From Syngnathus acus (Eukaryota; Chordata; Actinopteri; Syngnathiformes; Syngnathidae), in the NCBI RefSeq assembly GCF_901709675.1, contig NC_051092.1, positions 2,112,491-2,176,490 of the forward strand: a DNA stretch of 64,000 nt, in the 5' to 3' direction. The position numbers and the translations under genes were made by a program. The notes beneath the pieces are model-generated. The model did not search any database, was not told the origin of the DNA, and saw only the letters and a list, made by a program, of their open reading frames with translations. Below, in pieces: positions 21,701 through 33,272 of the stretch (the first letter of the stretch is position 1; every line of letters starts with the position of its first letter).

Positions 21701-24700
21701 ACCCTTGTGGGCCTCCAGGAGGAGAAGGCAAAGGCGTACCAGGAAAGGAGGCAGGCGGAGGAGGAGCGCAGGAGGGTGGAGGGCCGGGCACAAGAGATGG
21801 AGTTGAGGCTTCGAGGCCTAGCGGAGCTCTGCGCCACGTTGAAGGATGCCAAAGGGGCCCAGAAGGTTAGTTGTCCTCACGAGTCGTAGCATGTTTCAGA
21901 AACCAGTACCCAGAAAAAAAACTCCTGCATTTTGCCGATCTTACAATATTACCAATACAGGTACGCGAGTGGCACAAGAAGATGGAAGAAGCCCATTTGC
22001 AGGAGCTGAGGAAGAGCAGGGAGGTGACAATGCAGAAAGAAGAGATCCGCTACCTGAAGAATCTGCTTGAGGAGCAGGAGAGAATCATCCACTCACTGGG
22101 CGAGGAGATTGTGCAGCAAAATATGGTGAGCATGAAACTCAAAAAGCGTGTGTCACTTTGGTTTCTAATTTATTTTGGTGAAGATTCAAGAAGAGCGCCA
22201 GCTTGCGTGGGATCAGCGCGAGTTGGAATTGGAGCGTCAGTTGGATCAGCACGACGACTTACGCGGAGGCACGGAAAAGGTTCGTTTGGAAGCATTTTTC
22301 AATTTGATCAATTCATTCCGATTTGTCAAGGGAGATTGAAAATCAAAAGGGTATTTTTGTATTTTCAAATATATTGAGAGATTCTGTGATTTCAGGCAAT
22401 CGATGCCCCCAGCTACCTCCCGGATACAAATCTACCTCTCGCTCAACAACTTGAGTTTGCCTTGCGAAAAATCAGCGAGCAAGTCGACGTCATCTCCAAC
22501 ACGCAGGCCACAGGAAAACGTTTGGAGGAGGTATCATCTCCTTCCATTTTGTGTCGCTTTTCAATCATGCATGAGATGATACGGATCATTTCGGTCCAAC
22601 GTAGAAACTGAAGGAGAAGGACGAAGCCTTGAGGAAGTCCGAACAAAACGTGGCGTCCAGGGACAAAGTCATAAACGAGCTGCGTCTCCGCCTCCCGTCC
22701 GTCGTTGCCAGTGGCGGCCGTTTACTGGCCGACTCTTCTGAACGTGACGGAGAAGCTCTCAAGCTGGTGTACAAAACCGTTAAAGATCTCCAAGGGCGAC
22801 TGGACAAGAAAGACGATGTACTCAAGAAGTACCAGAACCAGCTGATGCAAGCTGTAAAGGTATGGTGAGACAAACCTGTTGCGGTTCAGTTCTTCTGACC
22901 GAGGTATTCATCTCAGGATCAAGAGGAGCTGATCAAGAGGCACGACCAAGAGCTGAGGATGCTTTATCAGAAGCTGGATTCCAACAATGACACCACCCTG
23001 GAGCGTCTCAAAAAACAGGCAGCGGTACTATGAACACACACTATTTGCTGAGCTTAAATATTTTAAAACAAATCACAAAATGTACCTTCTGCCGTCCTAC
23101 CTGGCAGGAAATGATGAAAAAGCCGAGCATCACTGTGCCGACCTCCAAACATTTGGATCGCATGGCCGAGTTGGAGCAGACTGTGGTCGAACAGGATATG
23201 TCGCTCGTCTCCGTTACCAATAAGCTGAAGATGGCTGCCGTGGAATTGGAGCAAGTCAAGTTGGCCATGGATACGCAGGCAAAGAAACACGCTGACGAAA
23301 TGTCCAGGTTAGGAGAGATTTCCTAAGATGACCTAAAACGAAAAATCGATCTTGCTAACATTGTGGATTTTGCACAGGTTGAAGGAGTCTCATGTCGTAG
23401 AGGTGGAAGACCTGACCATGGAGACCAAAGACCAGAGGGGAGAAATAACAGAACTGAAGAAGGTGATTGACTCCCTGCAGAAAGAACTGGAGAGCCAAAT
23501 AGAGGCCAACAATCTGTCCCCAAGCAACACCCTAAAGAACTTGGTGGAACGCCTAAGACTGCAGCTGATCCACAAAGAGAAACAAATCAAGGTTTGTCAA
23601 GGATGTTTCTTTGATTTATTTAAATCACAAGCTTGTTCTCACGACGATTATTTCCTCAGGCTCTCAGCAAGGTTCTCTTAGAACTGCGGACCCAGATGAC
23701 GTCTGCCGCCGAACAACAAGTCTTGGCCAACGCCGCTCAGACCGAGGAGAGGCTCAACGTACAGAAGTTAGTCGACAAGCACACCAAAGATCTGAAGGTA
23801 GGCTCCACATATCACATGACTGATGTTGACTGTGATTGATTGGATCAAACCACCTCGTACTCCTCTCCACAAAGGCTCAGGTGCAAGAACTCAGCAATGA
23901 GCTACAAGTGGCCAGGGAGTCAGCTAAAAGAAATGAGAACACCCTCAGAAAGGAGGTGGACAATCTCAACCAAGAGCTCCAGAAGAGCCAAAATCGTCAC
24001 AAGACCCTTCAAGTCAAGAAGGAGGAAGCCGAGCAGGAAATCCAGGAGCTCCTAAAACAAGTCAAAAGACTCAGCAGCTGCATTCAGGTTAGAAAAAAAA
24101 TAATATTTGCGGATAGAACACATCTGCAATTTTATTCCATAAATAAATAATTTCCAATATAGAATCAAGCCATGCTCGATGGTAAGGGGCCAACTGTTGA
24201 GAATCTGCAGAAGAAGATCAGAAAGTTGGAGTCAGACTTGGAGAAGAGTGCTGAAACCAAAAGAGTCATTCAGGGAAAGGTCTGTAAAACCTTCAACCGT
24301 TATATATCTGTACATCATGTGTAATGTTTCATTCGCGCCAAGCTAAAAGCTATTTTACATGTGTAATTGACAGAGCAAAGAGGAAATATTGCTGTGGGAG
24401 GAGGGGAAGAAGTGGCAGTCCAAGCTTGAGAAGATGAAGAATGCACTGAAGGACAAAGAACAAGAAAAGGACTCCCTGTCCAAACAACTCGGCACTATCA
24501 AAGATCTTTATGGCAGGTACAGTGTCAACAATACGGATGATCAACATTGTCATGATTCCAGACAAAATCACATGATTGCCAAAGTTTGTTTTTACAGCAC
24601 TCTTGACTGAACTATCCACCAAATTGATTTACTGACTCATATGCCTGAGTTGCGCTTTCCAGGTCCTACGAGTACAACTGGTCCTACATGGAGGTTCAGT

Positions 24701-27700
24701 TCCAGAAATCGTTACTGATGACCATTATTTCCATTTTGCTTTTTCATGGCGCTGAACCAGACTAGAGCGTGAGAGGAACGTACTGCAGAGGAAAACAAAA
24801 GCTAGAGGTGTGACGGCAGACCAGGTGGCGGGAGCGAGACGAGATGAACTGGACAAAGACCTCGAGGAGCTGAGGAAAAAGAATGCAGAATTGGAGACTC
24901 AGTTGATCGCCATAAAGTATGTATCCTGTTTTTTGAAGTCGACTCTCGAACTGGCTGACATCTTATCTCTGGCCGGTGGCTGCACCGAGTTGATCCAACT
25001 CAAGTTCTTCCAATTCAGCCCCTCGTTTTTCCCTTCAGGTGCGCCCGAGGAATTTGCCCTCGGCGCCCTTTTCTTCGTCATCGACCGCCTTTCCATAATT
25101 TAACTGTTTCTGCAGTTAAAGAAAGTCCACAAACGACTGTTGCTGACCTTTTCTCCACATTTTGGCTCTCAACACAAAAGCCACTGTACTGACCAGCGGC
25201 GTTTGTATTTCGGGTGAACCTTCTAGGCAGCAACAGGCTCTAAGCCGTGACGCCGCTGTGGAAGATCTGACTCGGAGGAACTGCCACCTTGAGGAAAGAC
25301 TTCGAGTCGTAGAGAACCAGACATCTCCCTCGAGACAGCCTGTGAGTGTTTCTGTGGCGACTCATAACGGATTTGTAAATATTCTTACACGGGACCTCTT
25401 CACATACATCCTCTTGTTTATAATTTAGCCCTGCTGTCTGTCCTTGTTTTCATCCGTTTTTTTTTTTTTCTTGACTGATGTCAGTCGGTTTTGTTGCATG
25501 CAAAGGGGAAAAACCTGGAAGCTTTCAAAGGGATGACTTTTGACATTAACAACGGGTCGTCCGAAGCGATTGAGACACACCATCCAAATGAACCACGGCG
25601 CTGCTCCGTGGACGTCAACACAAACAGCCCGGAACAGTCCGTGTCCGAAACCGACACTGAAGAAAAGAGCACGAACCCCGAGGTGCCCAATAACCAGACG
25701 GCAGAAAAAAACAACATAGAGGGTGCAGATGAGATGGAAACAAAGGAAAGTAAAGGGAAATCTGAGGCCATACCAGATGGTTCGGAAATTGCAGAGCCTG
25801 GATCAGGAGGATGTGAATCATTGTCTGCTGAAGAAGTTGAAACCAAAGATTACATTAATAAAGATGATAAATTGACAAGTCAACATAGTGATAAGGATGC
25901 GGGGAAATCCGGTGCAGAAAAGCCTGAGCGGACAGAACAAGATGAAGTGTCTACAAGGGAGGCAACGGCAGATATTCCAGATGTGACCAAATGTGAGAAA
26001 CCAAGCCAAAGCCAAGACAGCGCTATCAGGAAACAAATGGATGATGGTGTGCAAAAGTCAGAAAGCAGGTCGCAAATCTATCCAAAGGTACTGCAGGCCT
26101 TCTGTCGACTTCTAGCACCGCCGTAGTTTTAGTTTTCCTAGCGGAGTTGAAGACTTGAGTGTCCCCCCCCCCCCTTTTGAGTTTTTATTCCATAGTGGTG
26201 TGTTTAGGCCAAAAGTCCATGTGCACCTTTCTAGAGTTGAGTCTTCAGACAATGTTTCTTATATCTTTCCCTTTCTCTAGTTGTCAGCAATAGATGCGGA
26301 GATGCCAAGAAACACGGACCTCCAGAAGGAAAACCTCAAACTGGCTTCGGAGAATCTGGAACTGCGTCTCCAACTGGCACAGGCCAACATCGACCTGCCG
26401 AGGCTGAAGGTAAGCATCGTCGCTGAGAAGTCACAATTTGTCTGTAGAATCCAGACAAGTGATTTGTTTTTCTAGAGTAAAGTTGCCGACCAGGAGGAGC
26501 TGTTCGGTGCGTTGAAAAAGGAACGTGCCGATTTGCAGAAGAGACTGACCAATGCCAAAGTATGATCCCGCAAACATGACCAGACTTTTCCTTTCTATAG
26601 AACCCGACTTTTTTTTATGGGAACCTCTACAGGTTGGCTACAGCGGGAAAACTGTGCCTGAACTCGAAAAAACTATCCACTTGATGAAGAAGGTGGTGGA
26701 GAGGTTACAAAAGGAGAATGAGACGCTAAAGAGAACCTGTGATACTCAAAGTCAGGACAAGGCGCTGGAGCAAGAACACAAAAAACTACAGGTTGTCGAT
26801 CACACGACGCACGTTTTCACCAAAGCAGGCGCTAACAGTTTTTTGCTTTCAAGGCCCAATACGACCAAGTGAAGAGTCAACATGAAGCAGAGATTCGCAA
26901 AATGGAATCGAGATGCAGAGGACTGGAGAAAATAGTCATGGAGAATGACCGTCTCCGAAAGCAAGTCAAAAGGGTATGGGTAAATTTACTCATTACTAAC
27001 TTCAGCTATTTAAAGATAAGTCGCCCCTTTGCATGATTTTTATATGTTAGCGAGGAGCTAAGTTTAGCCCAGGTTGCTTAACAGGCATTATGGAAAGTCT
27101 TTGCTGCATGTAGAAGATCACTTGAAGGTTACATGTGGCAGCAGGAAGCGGAGGCGACAGAGAAGCTGCGAGTATCCAAGACCAACGTGGAGTTAAGCTG
27201 TGAAAAGCTGGAGCTGGAGCTGGAGGAAACCAAGCAGAGACTCCAGGACGCGCTGTCGAAAGCCACCATGAAAGTCGCTGACAGCAAAGCCACCAAGGCG
27301 TCCGTGGTGACTCGGTAAGAAAACAGACTTTCGCCATCTGAAATTGTTTCTTTTAATGGATTATTTTCTTCCTCCTGTTTTTGTAGAATGTTTGAGAACA
27401 AGATGAAAGAGTTGGAGAAGGAACTCTCAACGAAAACCTCCAGTCTCGCGGAACTCAAACAGAAGTTGAAGGAGGCGGACCTACGTGAGGAGACGGCGCA
27501 GATCCGTATCCGGCGACTCGAAAATCAGGTCAAGTTTGGCTACTTATTGTGCATCATTCCACTAACTCTAACACGAGCAATTACCTCACTCCCACAAAGA
27601 ATCCATAAATCCTTATTTGTCTTTTGTCATTTTTACAGGTTGACAAATTAAACTGCCGTCTGCATACTGAGGCAGATGTCTCTAAGATAACAAGGTATAA

Positions 27701-28200
27701 AGTATGACTATAAACAATCTTCAGTTACTTTCACACACTAAAAAGTAAGAAAAATGTATGTACGAGTGTAGAAACAGATTTTAGGACTATTGTATTAATC
27801 GACTTTTTTTCCCACAGTGAGTTGAGGAAAGAGAACACGGAATTAAAAAAAAGACTGGACGAGTACAGCGAGCAGCACAGCGGGTCATCCAAACACGACA
27901 CAGGTGCCACTCACACAATCTATTCCACTCTTTACACCGAGAAACTAAATTCTCTCTTTTGATACTTGATAAGATAACAGGAAGCTAAAAGATCTCCTTA
28001 AGTCGGCGGAGGCGGAGAAGCGCAAATTGGAAGCCCAAATCCAACAGTTAAAGGACCAATCGAGCAAGTTGGACGCCGCCTTCTTTGATGAAATTGAGGA
28101 TTTGAAGTACAATTACAATGTGGAGGTGAAGAAGAACATCATGCTGGAGGCGCAGCTGAGGAAAGTGGCGGATAGCGCCTCTGGAGACATGCTCAGTTGA
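12393..28200 (+). CDS. cep290: CEP290, ciliary transition-zone coiled-coil protein (full-length copy)
   Basis: I resolve 52 coding exons totalling 7737 bases (2578 aa; human about 2479), every junction in phase. CEP290 bridges microtubules and membrane in the transition zone and works with the NPHP/MKS modules to gate ciliary entry; human loss causes Joubert, Meckel and Leber diseases. Exon 1 (12393-12506) encodes [13 protein letters not shown], aligning with the human start around its W-K-E-I motif. The protein is almost entirely predicted coiled coil, with family landmarks such as [24 protein letters not shown] and KKNI near the end. It ends shortly after those landmarks, without the acidic human C-terminal tail. 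Odd points: a 21-base microexon, a GC-AG intron at 20150, and an extra 201-codon acidic exon. Its 3' end faces a second, shortened copy on the other strand. Confidence 0.96.
18909..22530 (+). other. cep290 exons 20-32 (central part, absent from the second copy)
   Basis: Exons: 18909-19058, 19144-19296, 19370-19485, 19562-19664, 19919-20149, 20295-20468, 20549-20851, 20924-21075, 21151-21262, 21410-21865, 21961-22125, 22184-22279, 22396-22530, together 2346 bases (782 aa). It includes family blocks such as [12 protein letters not shown] and [12 protein letters not shown]. The exon ending at 20149 (AGATACAAG) is followed by GCAAGC, a GC-AG intron. This whole block is replaced by one short exon in the minus-strand copy. 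Confidence 0.85.
22605..28200 (+). other. cep290 exons 33-52 (C-terminal part)
   Basis: Exons: 22605-22859, 22917-23024, 23108-23307, 23378-23591, 23660-23797, 23875-24087, 24163-24279, 24374-24516, 24761-24916, 25227-25341, 25485-26087, 26281-26409, 26476-26559, 26633-26791, 26854-26973, 27142-27314, 27387-27528, 27639-27694, 27818-27903, 27974-28200. The last acceptor must be TGATAAG at 27973, because the more obvious ATAACAG puts a TAA in frame. The end keeps the conserved EIEDLKYNY and KKNI motifs, then stops at GDMLS. Confidence 0.85.
25485..26087 (+). other. Extra acidic low-complexity exon in cep290 (201 codons)
   Basis: A single 603-base in-frame exon (residues about 1987-2187) is rich in E, D, S, T, K and N, for example [15 protein letters not shown], with no heptad pattern. 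The human protein has only a short linker (about 30 residues) here, between the VEDL and QKENLKL blocks. The acceptor follows TGATGTCAG and the donor is CCAAAG|GTACTG. It is probably a disordered insert that interrupts the coiled coil, absent from the minus-strand copy. Confidence 0.8.
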
Positions 28201-28423
28201 GATCAAAATTGCTCATGCAGCTTTTAGTAAATAACTTAATGTCTTTGATTTTACTTGAGCTAATATTCAGTGCCTTAAGCATATTAGGACAGGGATATTT
28301 TTAACAGTGGTTGGAAGTCTTACAAATGTTACTTTCATAAGGGCAGCTTCAAATGTAGTATTCTGTATTTTTTTTTTTTATGTTTTACACCTGTACAGTT
28401 CTCATGTAGTATTTATATTTACA

Positions 28424-28429
28424 AATAAA
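28424..28429 (+). terminator. cep290 poly(A) signal
   Basis: AATAAA 224 bases past the cep290 stop in an AT-rich 3' region; no earlier canonical signal on this strand stands out. Confidence 0.6.
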
Positions 28430-29490
28430 ACATTGGCAAGCCGATGAAGCAATTATTTTCATACCATGTCCTAGTGCGCTGTAATTCCTCGTCATGTCGT
28501 TTGATATATTTTTAAAAAAAAGATAAAAATAAAAAACGTTCGATCGGACGATGACTACTTACCGGTGTGCGCAGGCGCAATGGGTAGCAGAGCCGCTTGG
28601 GTTCACAATGCCGAGTACCTGCATAGACATTTGAACGCAGGTCATAACACAAGCCCTTAAAATGCCAAAAACACGAATTGAAAATACCATGGTACACAAA
28701 TTGCCTCATTTAGGCAAAATAAAGTGACAATTTAAACTCTACAAATCCAAATACATAGCGTGTTGACCGAGTTGTTGGCTTGACGTGCTAGCTGCCATGT
28801 TCATCATTGGAGCGCTTCAGTAACTCAAATCGGAATGTACTACTAAGTTATCTTTTTGTAAATAATAATAAAATACTGACTGGGCATAATTCTTCTCGCT
28901 TACCTCTGAAAAGACGAATAACAACCATACGACACAGGGGACAGAAACAGTCCAACCGAAATCTTCCCAAGGTGGCCAACAGCTGGTAGTGATTGATGCT
29001 GACCATTAGCTTTTTTATTAGCTTTTGCGCCTTGAAGATAATATACAAACGTCATAAAAGCAAATATTTGTACTTATTACACCATACAAACATCATAAAA
29101 GCAAATATTTGTACTTAGATTAATATTTACAGGATGGGTTTAGACAAGGGACACGTTTGATTACATTTACTCTTTTTTGAGTTTTGATTTACACAGTAAC
29201 ATTTATTTAATGTATTTAAATGTAATAAAATAAATTCTTGAAATGTCCTCCATCAACATTGCAATTACCCAGGTTATCCAAACTTGGGTTTCATGCCAAG
29301 TTTTAGGGATTTTATGGAATGTGAGGGTTTCAAAGTGCTTCAAAAATGGATTTAAGTTGGTATTAAGGTTAGTTATGTCAGGTATGCTCTGGGTGATAAA
29401 ATACCAGCGATTACGATGTACTTGCTATACTATAATAAAATAATTTCACAAGTCACCATCAGTTATAACCGAAAATGACCAATACATCAT
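28430..29490. other. Convergent intergenic spacer between the two cep290 copies
   Basis: About 1.1 kb, AT-rich. One weak minus-strand exon-like piece sits near 28562-28617 (acceptor CTATGCAG, donor CCG|GTAAGT) but its frame matches nothing I know. A 30-base phrase (CATCATAAAAGCAAATATTTG and flanks) is repeated directly at about 29051 and 29092. Nothing else is supportable. Confidence 0.5.
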
Positions 29491-29496
29491 TTTATT
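29491..29496 (-). terminator. Poly(A) signal of the shortened cep290 copy
   Basis: AATAAA on the minus strand, about 160 bases past the inferred stop of the second cep290 copy. It faces the poly(A) signal of the full copy about 1.1 kb away. Confidence 0.5.
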
Positions 29497-29651
29497 GGTG
29501 CATAAAAATACTCAAGACCACTGTTCATACTTAAAAAAAAGAAGCATTACATTTTCCCTCTGCTATCATGGGAATGCTTTGAATGGGACATAGTAAGTAT
29601 GACAGAACAATGAAATGCCTTGTGTCACTTTCAAAGTTGCTTTTCTCAGTT

Positions 29652-32600
29652 TCAGCTGCCGGCTTGGGACTTGGCTCCTAATTAGGTCAAACAAGTTAGA
29701 ATTTTTCCAAGAATTGAATATACCAGTATTGCGCGTGCGGGAGCGTCACCTCTGTTAGGGATCTCTTTATTTAGATCGATGTCTGGCTTTTGGTCCAATT
29801 CCATCTTATCTTTCCTCAGCTCTCTAGTGACACAAATGTATCAAAGTAAAGCCTAAATTTGTCTGACTTATTTTCCTAGAAAACCACCCGCACTAATTTT
29901 CATACTTGATTTCCTTGTTGAGATCTGTTTCTGCCCCCACGTTGTCACCAGAGATAAACGTATCTGCCTGGAAAAAAAAAACACACACCACTCAGCACAC
30001 TATTCAAATACCTCACCAGTGTACACAATGTTACTTCCACATACTTCACGTGTATGACAAAGACGTTCAGCATTGTCATTCTTCAGTACACTGCACATTT
30101 CCTCCAGGTCTCCAACTTTACGCTGTGAAACAAAAAGAAAACCTTGGAGCGAGTCGCAAATATTCACATCACAATTCGTACGAATCGTGTTGAATCGTAT
30201 CTGGATTGAGTTTTATGGTATTGTGAGTGTTTAGTTTTTGTGTGGTTATGTGAACCTTGAATCTCGGCAGGTCTATGTTGGCTTGCGCGAGCTGGAGGCG
30301 CAGCTCCAGATTCTCAGAGGCCAGCTTGAGGTTTTCTTTCTGGAAGTCAGCATCACTTTGCCAGGGCGTCAAGGCGTCTTTCTTTGCCGCCTGATGCAGA
30401 CGTGATGATCCAAATGCGCCAAGACTTGGGAATGAAAACAAAACAAATCACAAGAGGAGTTGGAGAAGACTTGGACATGTGCTTTTCTAAAGATCAGTCT
30501 CTCCTCCAAGGATTGGTTCTTCTCCTCGGTTAACTCGGCATTCACAATCTGCAAGATTACCTCCTTGGTAATTATGATTGATTCATAATTCAATCAACAG
30601 TCAGCATTTCAGTCGAGAGGCACCCTGCCAGAAAACAGTAAAAGAACTGAAATGGGCAAGAGTAGCACCCTCTAGTGGACAAGCTGCGCATTGACAGTCA
30701 CTGAGTATTTCACAGCCCAATTTTATAGAGTAGGGATGTACTTTTGATCTGAAAAAAAAATGGGAACAAAGCCCTTTTCCGCTAACACAGATGATTGCCA
30801 ATGTGTCAAAATCCCCACTATATAGTGCCAACTACTGCCGAGAACTTACTCAATTTCCGATTTGTTTTTGCCCTAAGGCCGAGAACTCGTTTCCTTAAAC
30901 TAAGGCAAGTCTGGTCTGACCTCTCTGTGTGTTATTTCCATGTTTCCCCCCCTGCTATGGGGTTTCAATGGCAATTCTACTTGGCCTCTTGTTCAAAGAG
31001 AGCTGGAACAACACATACTTGGTGGAAATCAACTGAGTCTCCTTCTCTACTATTTGATCAGCTGTCACTCCGCTCGCCTTGGTCTTCTTCTGCGTTAGGT
31101 TTTTCTCTTGCTCCAGCCTGCATCAACACAGTTAACATGTTTCAAAAAAAAAAAAGTGACGTGTTGCTGTCAAAATGTTGGCACACTGACTTGGCATAGA
31201 GATCTTTGATAGACATGAGCTGCCTTGACAGGAATAAGTTCTCGTGTTCCTTGTCCTTCAGAAGTTGCTTCACCTTGTCCAACCTGGACCGCCATTTCTT
31301 CGCCTCTTCCCACTGCACTACTTTTTCTTTGCTCTGTAAAAAGAAATTGCCTTCATCACAGTTGGAAGCAAATAGTAAATGTGTCTGAATTGTCACACTC
31401 CTTTCACAACCTGCGCGGGGTCAACACGGGTCTTCAGTTGCTTCTCCAGCTCCTGCAACTCTTGTTCTTTCTCCTCCAGTTGAGTGCGAAGCGCTTTCTG
31501 AGCGATGAGGCCCTTTTGAAGCCTCTTGTTCAAGTTGTCCACCTGAGCCCTCAGTTTGTTGTCGTTCTTCCTGCACGAATTGTTTGCCGCTTCCAGTTGC
31601 TCGCTCAGCTCCTGCACGCGATCCTGCGTAAGAGGATTGCACAATCATTTCATAATTGGAGAACACATCCACCTTGGTGAACGAGAAGATTTGACAGGTA
31701 TATTGAAAATGTCAGCCAGGCCAATTTGGTGACATTTTGGAAGCTCACCTTCAGGTCTTTGGTGTGCTTGTCAAGCAACTTCTGAATGTTGAGTTTCTCC
31801 TGGGTCTGTGCGGTGTTCGCCAAGACTTGTTGTTCTGCGGCAGTCGTCATCTGGGCCCGCATTCCAATCAGAACGCGGCTGAGAGCCTGAGGAAGAGAAC
31901 ATTACGAGAGCGAGCTTCAAATCCATGTTTGACTCGAATTTGGCCCGAATGAAAATACACCTCCGAGCCAACGTAATTAAAAACACAACGTGACCTTGAT
32001 CTGTTTCTCTTTGTGGACCAGTTGCAGCTTGAGGCGTTCAGCCGTGTTCTTCAGGATGTTGCTCGGTGACTTGACATTGGCCTCCTTTTGTGTCTCCAGC
32101 TCGTTCTGGAGGGAGTCGATTTCCTTTTTCAAAGTTGCTATTTGGCTGGTCTGGTCTTTGGTCTCAAAGATCACGTCTTCCAACTCTGCCGCGTGTGACC
32201 TCTTCAGCCTGAGCCAAATTGAACAGGTTTGCACGTGGAGGCCAGCTGCGAGAAGAGAAGGACAATCACCTGGATATCTCGTCGGCGTGTTTCTTGGCTT
32301 GTGTTTCCGTGGCAGCCCTGTGTCGCTCCGACTCAGCGGTGGCCATCTTCAGCTTCCTGTTAATAGAAGCGAGCAGGACGTCTTGTTCGGCCACCATATG
32401 CTCCAACTCGCCCACCCGATCCAGATGTTTGGCCGTCGAGGTGCCGATGCCGGGATTCTTCATCGCTTCCTGCGAAAAGGAACCAAACAAAACAAAAAAA
32501 ACACAGAAGGCTGCTTTTGAATATTTAAGGGGGTTTGGATGGACGACTGCAGTTATTTTGAGGAATATTCATGGTTCCAAAAGTACCGCTGCTTGCCGTT

Positions 32601-33272
32601 TGAAACGATCCAGGGCCATGTTGTTGGTGGCGTCCAACTTCTGATACAACATCTTCATCTCCTCGGCGTGTGCCTTTATCAACTCTTCTTGATCCTGACA
32701 TCAACAAAGTTAGAAGGCCATTCGAAAGGAATTCGAAAAGTTTAGAAAATGCTTACAAAATTCATTGCAAAAAGAAAAATCACGAAAAGTGATGAAACAA
32801 TTGCGACCTTGAACGCAGCCTGACGAGTCGCGCCGGTACCATTTGTGTCAGGTGTACCTTCCCCACTTGAGTCAGCTGATTCTGGTACTTTTTGATCACG
32901 TCTTCTTTATTGTTGAGCCGACTTTGGAGATCTTTCACGCTCTTGTGTGCCAGGTTTAGGGCAGCCTGGCCGTCCGTCTCGTGGTTGGACTTCTCCTTTA
33001 GTTTCTGCATGCAATGCAATATCACGTCAAAGCCAAAAGATATTATTCTACTACTTCAAAAAGTGTCATTGCATGTGAGCGGGATGGGAACGTGGTACCT
33101 CCTCCAAACATCCGCATGTTTCCGTCAACTCTCGAAGCCTCTGCTCCTGATTGTCCACCTTCCTCCTGGTCCTCTTGCTCTCCTGCTCGGCCTTCATTTT
33201 CTCCTGGAGGATCTTCGTGTGTTCCTCTTGGAGGCTGGCCACCATTTCAGTGGCATAGACCTTCAGGTTGTG
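29652..33272 (-). other. Shortened cep290 copy, exons 19 to end
   Basis: Exons (minus): 33272-33099 (bridge), 33004-32858, 32694-32587, 32469-32270, 32208-31995, 31886-31749, 31623-31411, 31333-31191, 31117-31019, about 30548-30470 ([17 protein letters not shown]), 30424-30256 (holds [18 protein letters not shown]), 30122-30045 ([10 protein letters not shown]), 29967-29906, 29823-29750 (ELRKDKMEL), 29677-29652 ending in TGA. Phases agree except around the 31019 to 30424 junctions, where I find no donor/acceptor pair that keeps both frames. Confidence 0.55.

Noticed and set aside
27980-28200. Acceptor ATAACAG at 27980 for the last cep290 exon
   Set aside because: It creates an immediate in-frame TAA; TGATAAG seven bases earlier gives the conserved sequence.
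28848-29048. Minus-strand open frame with several cysteines between the cep290 copies
   Set aside because: AT-rich composition, no family resemblance and no splice context; most likely chance.
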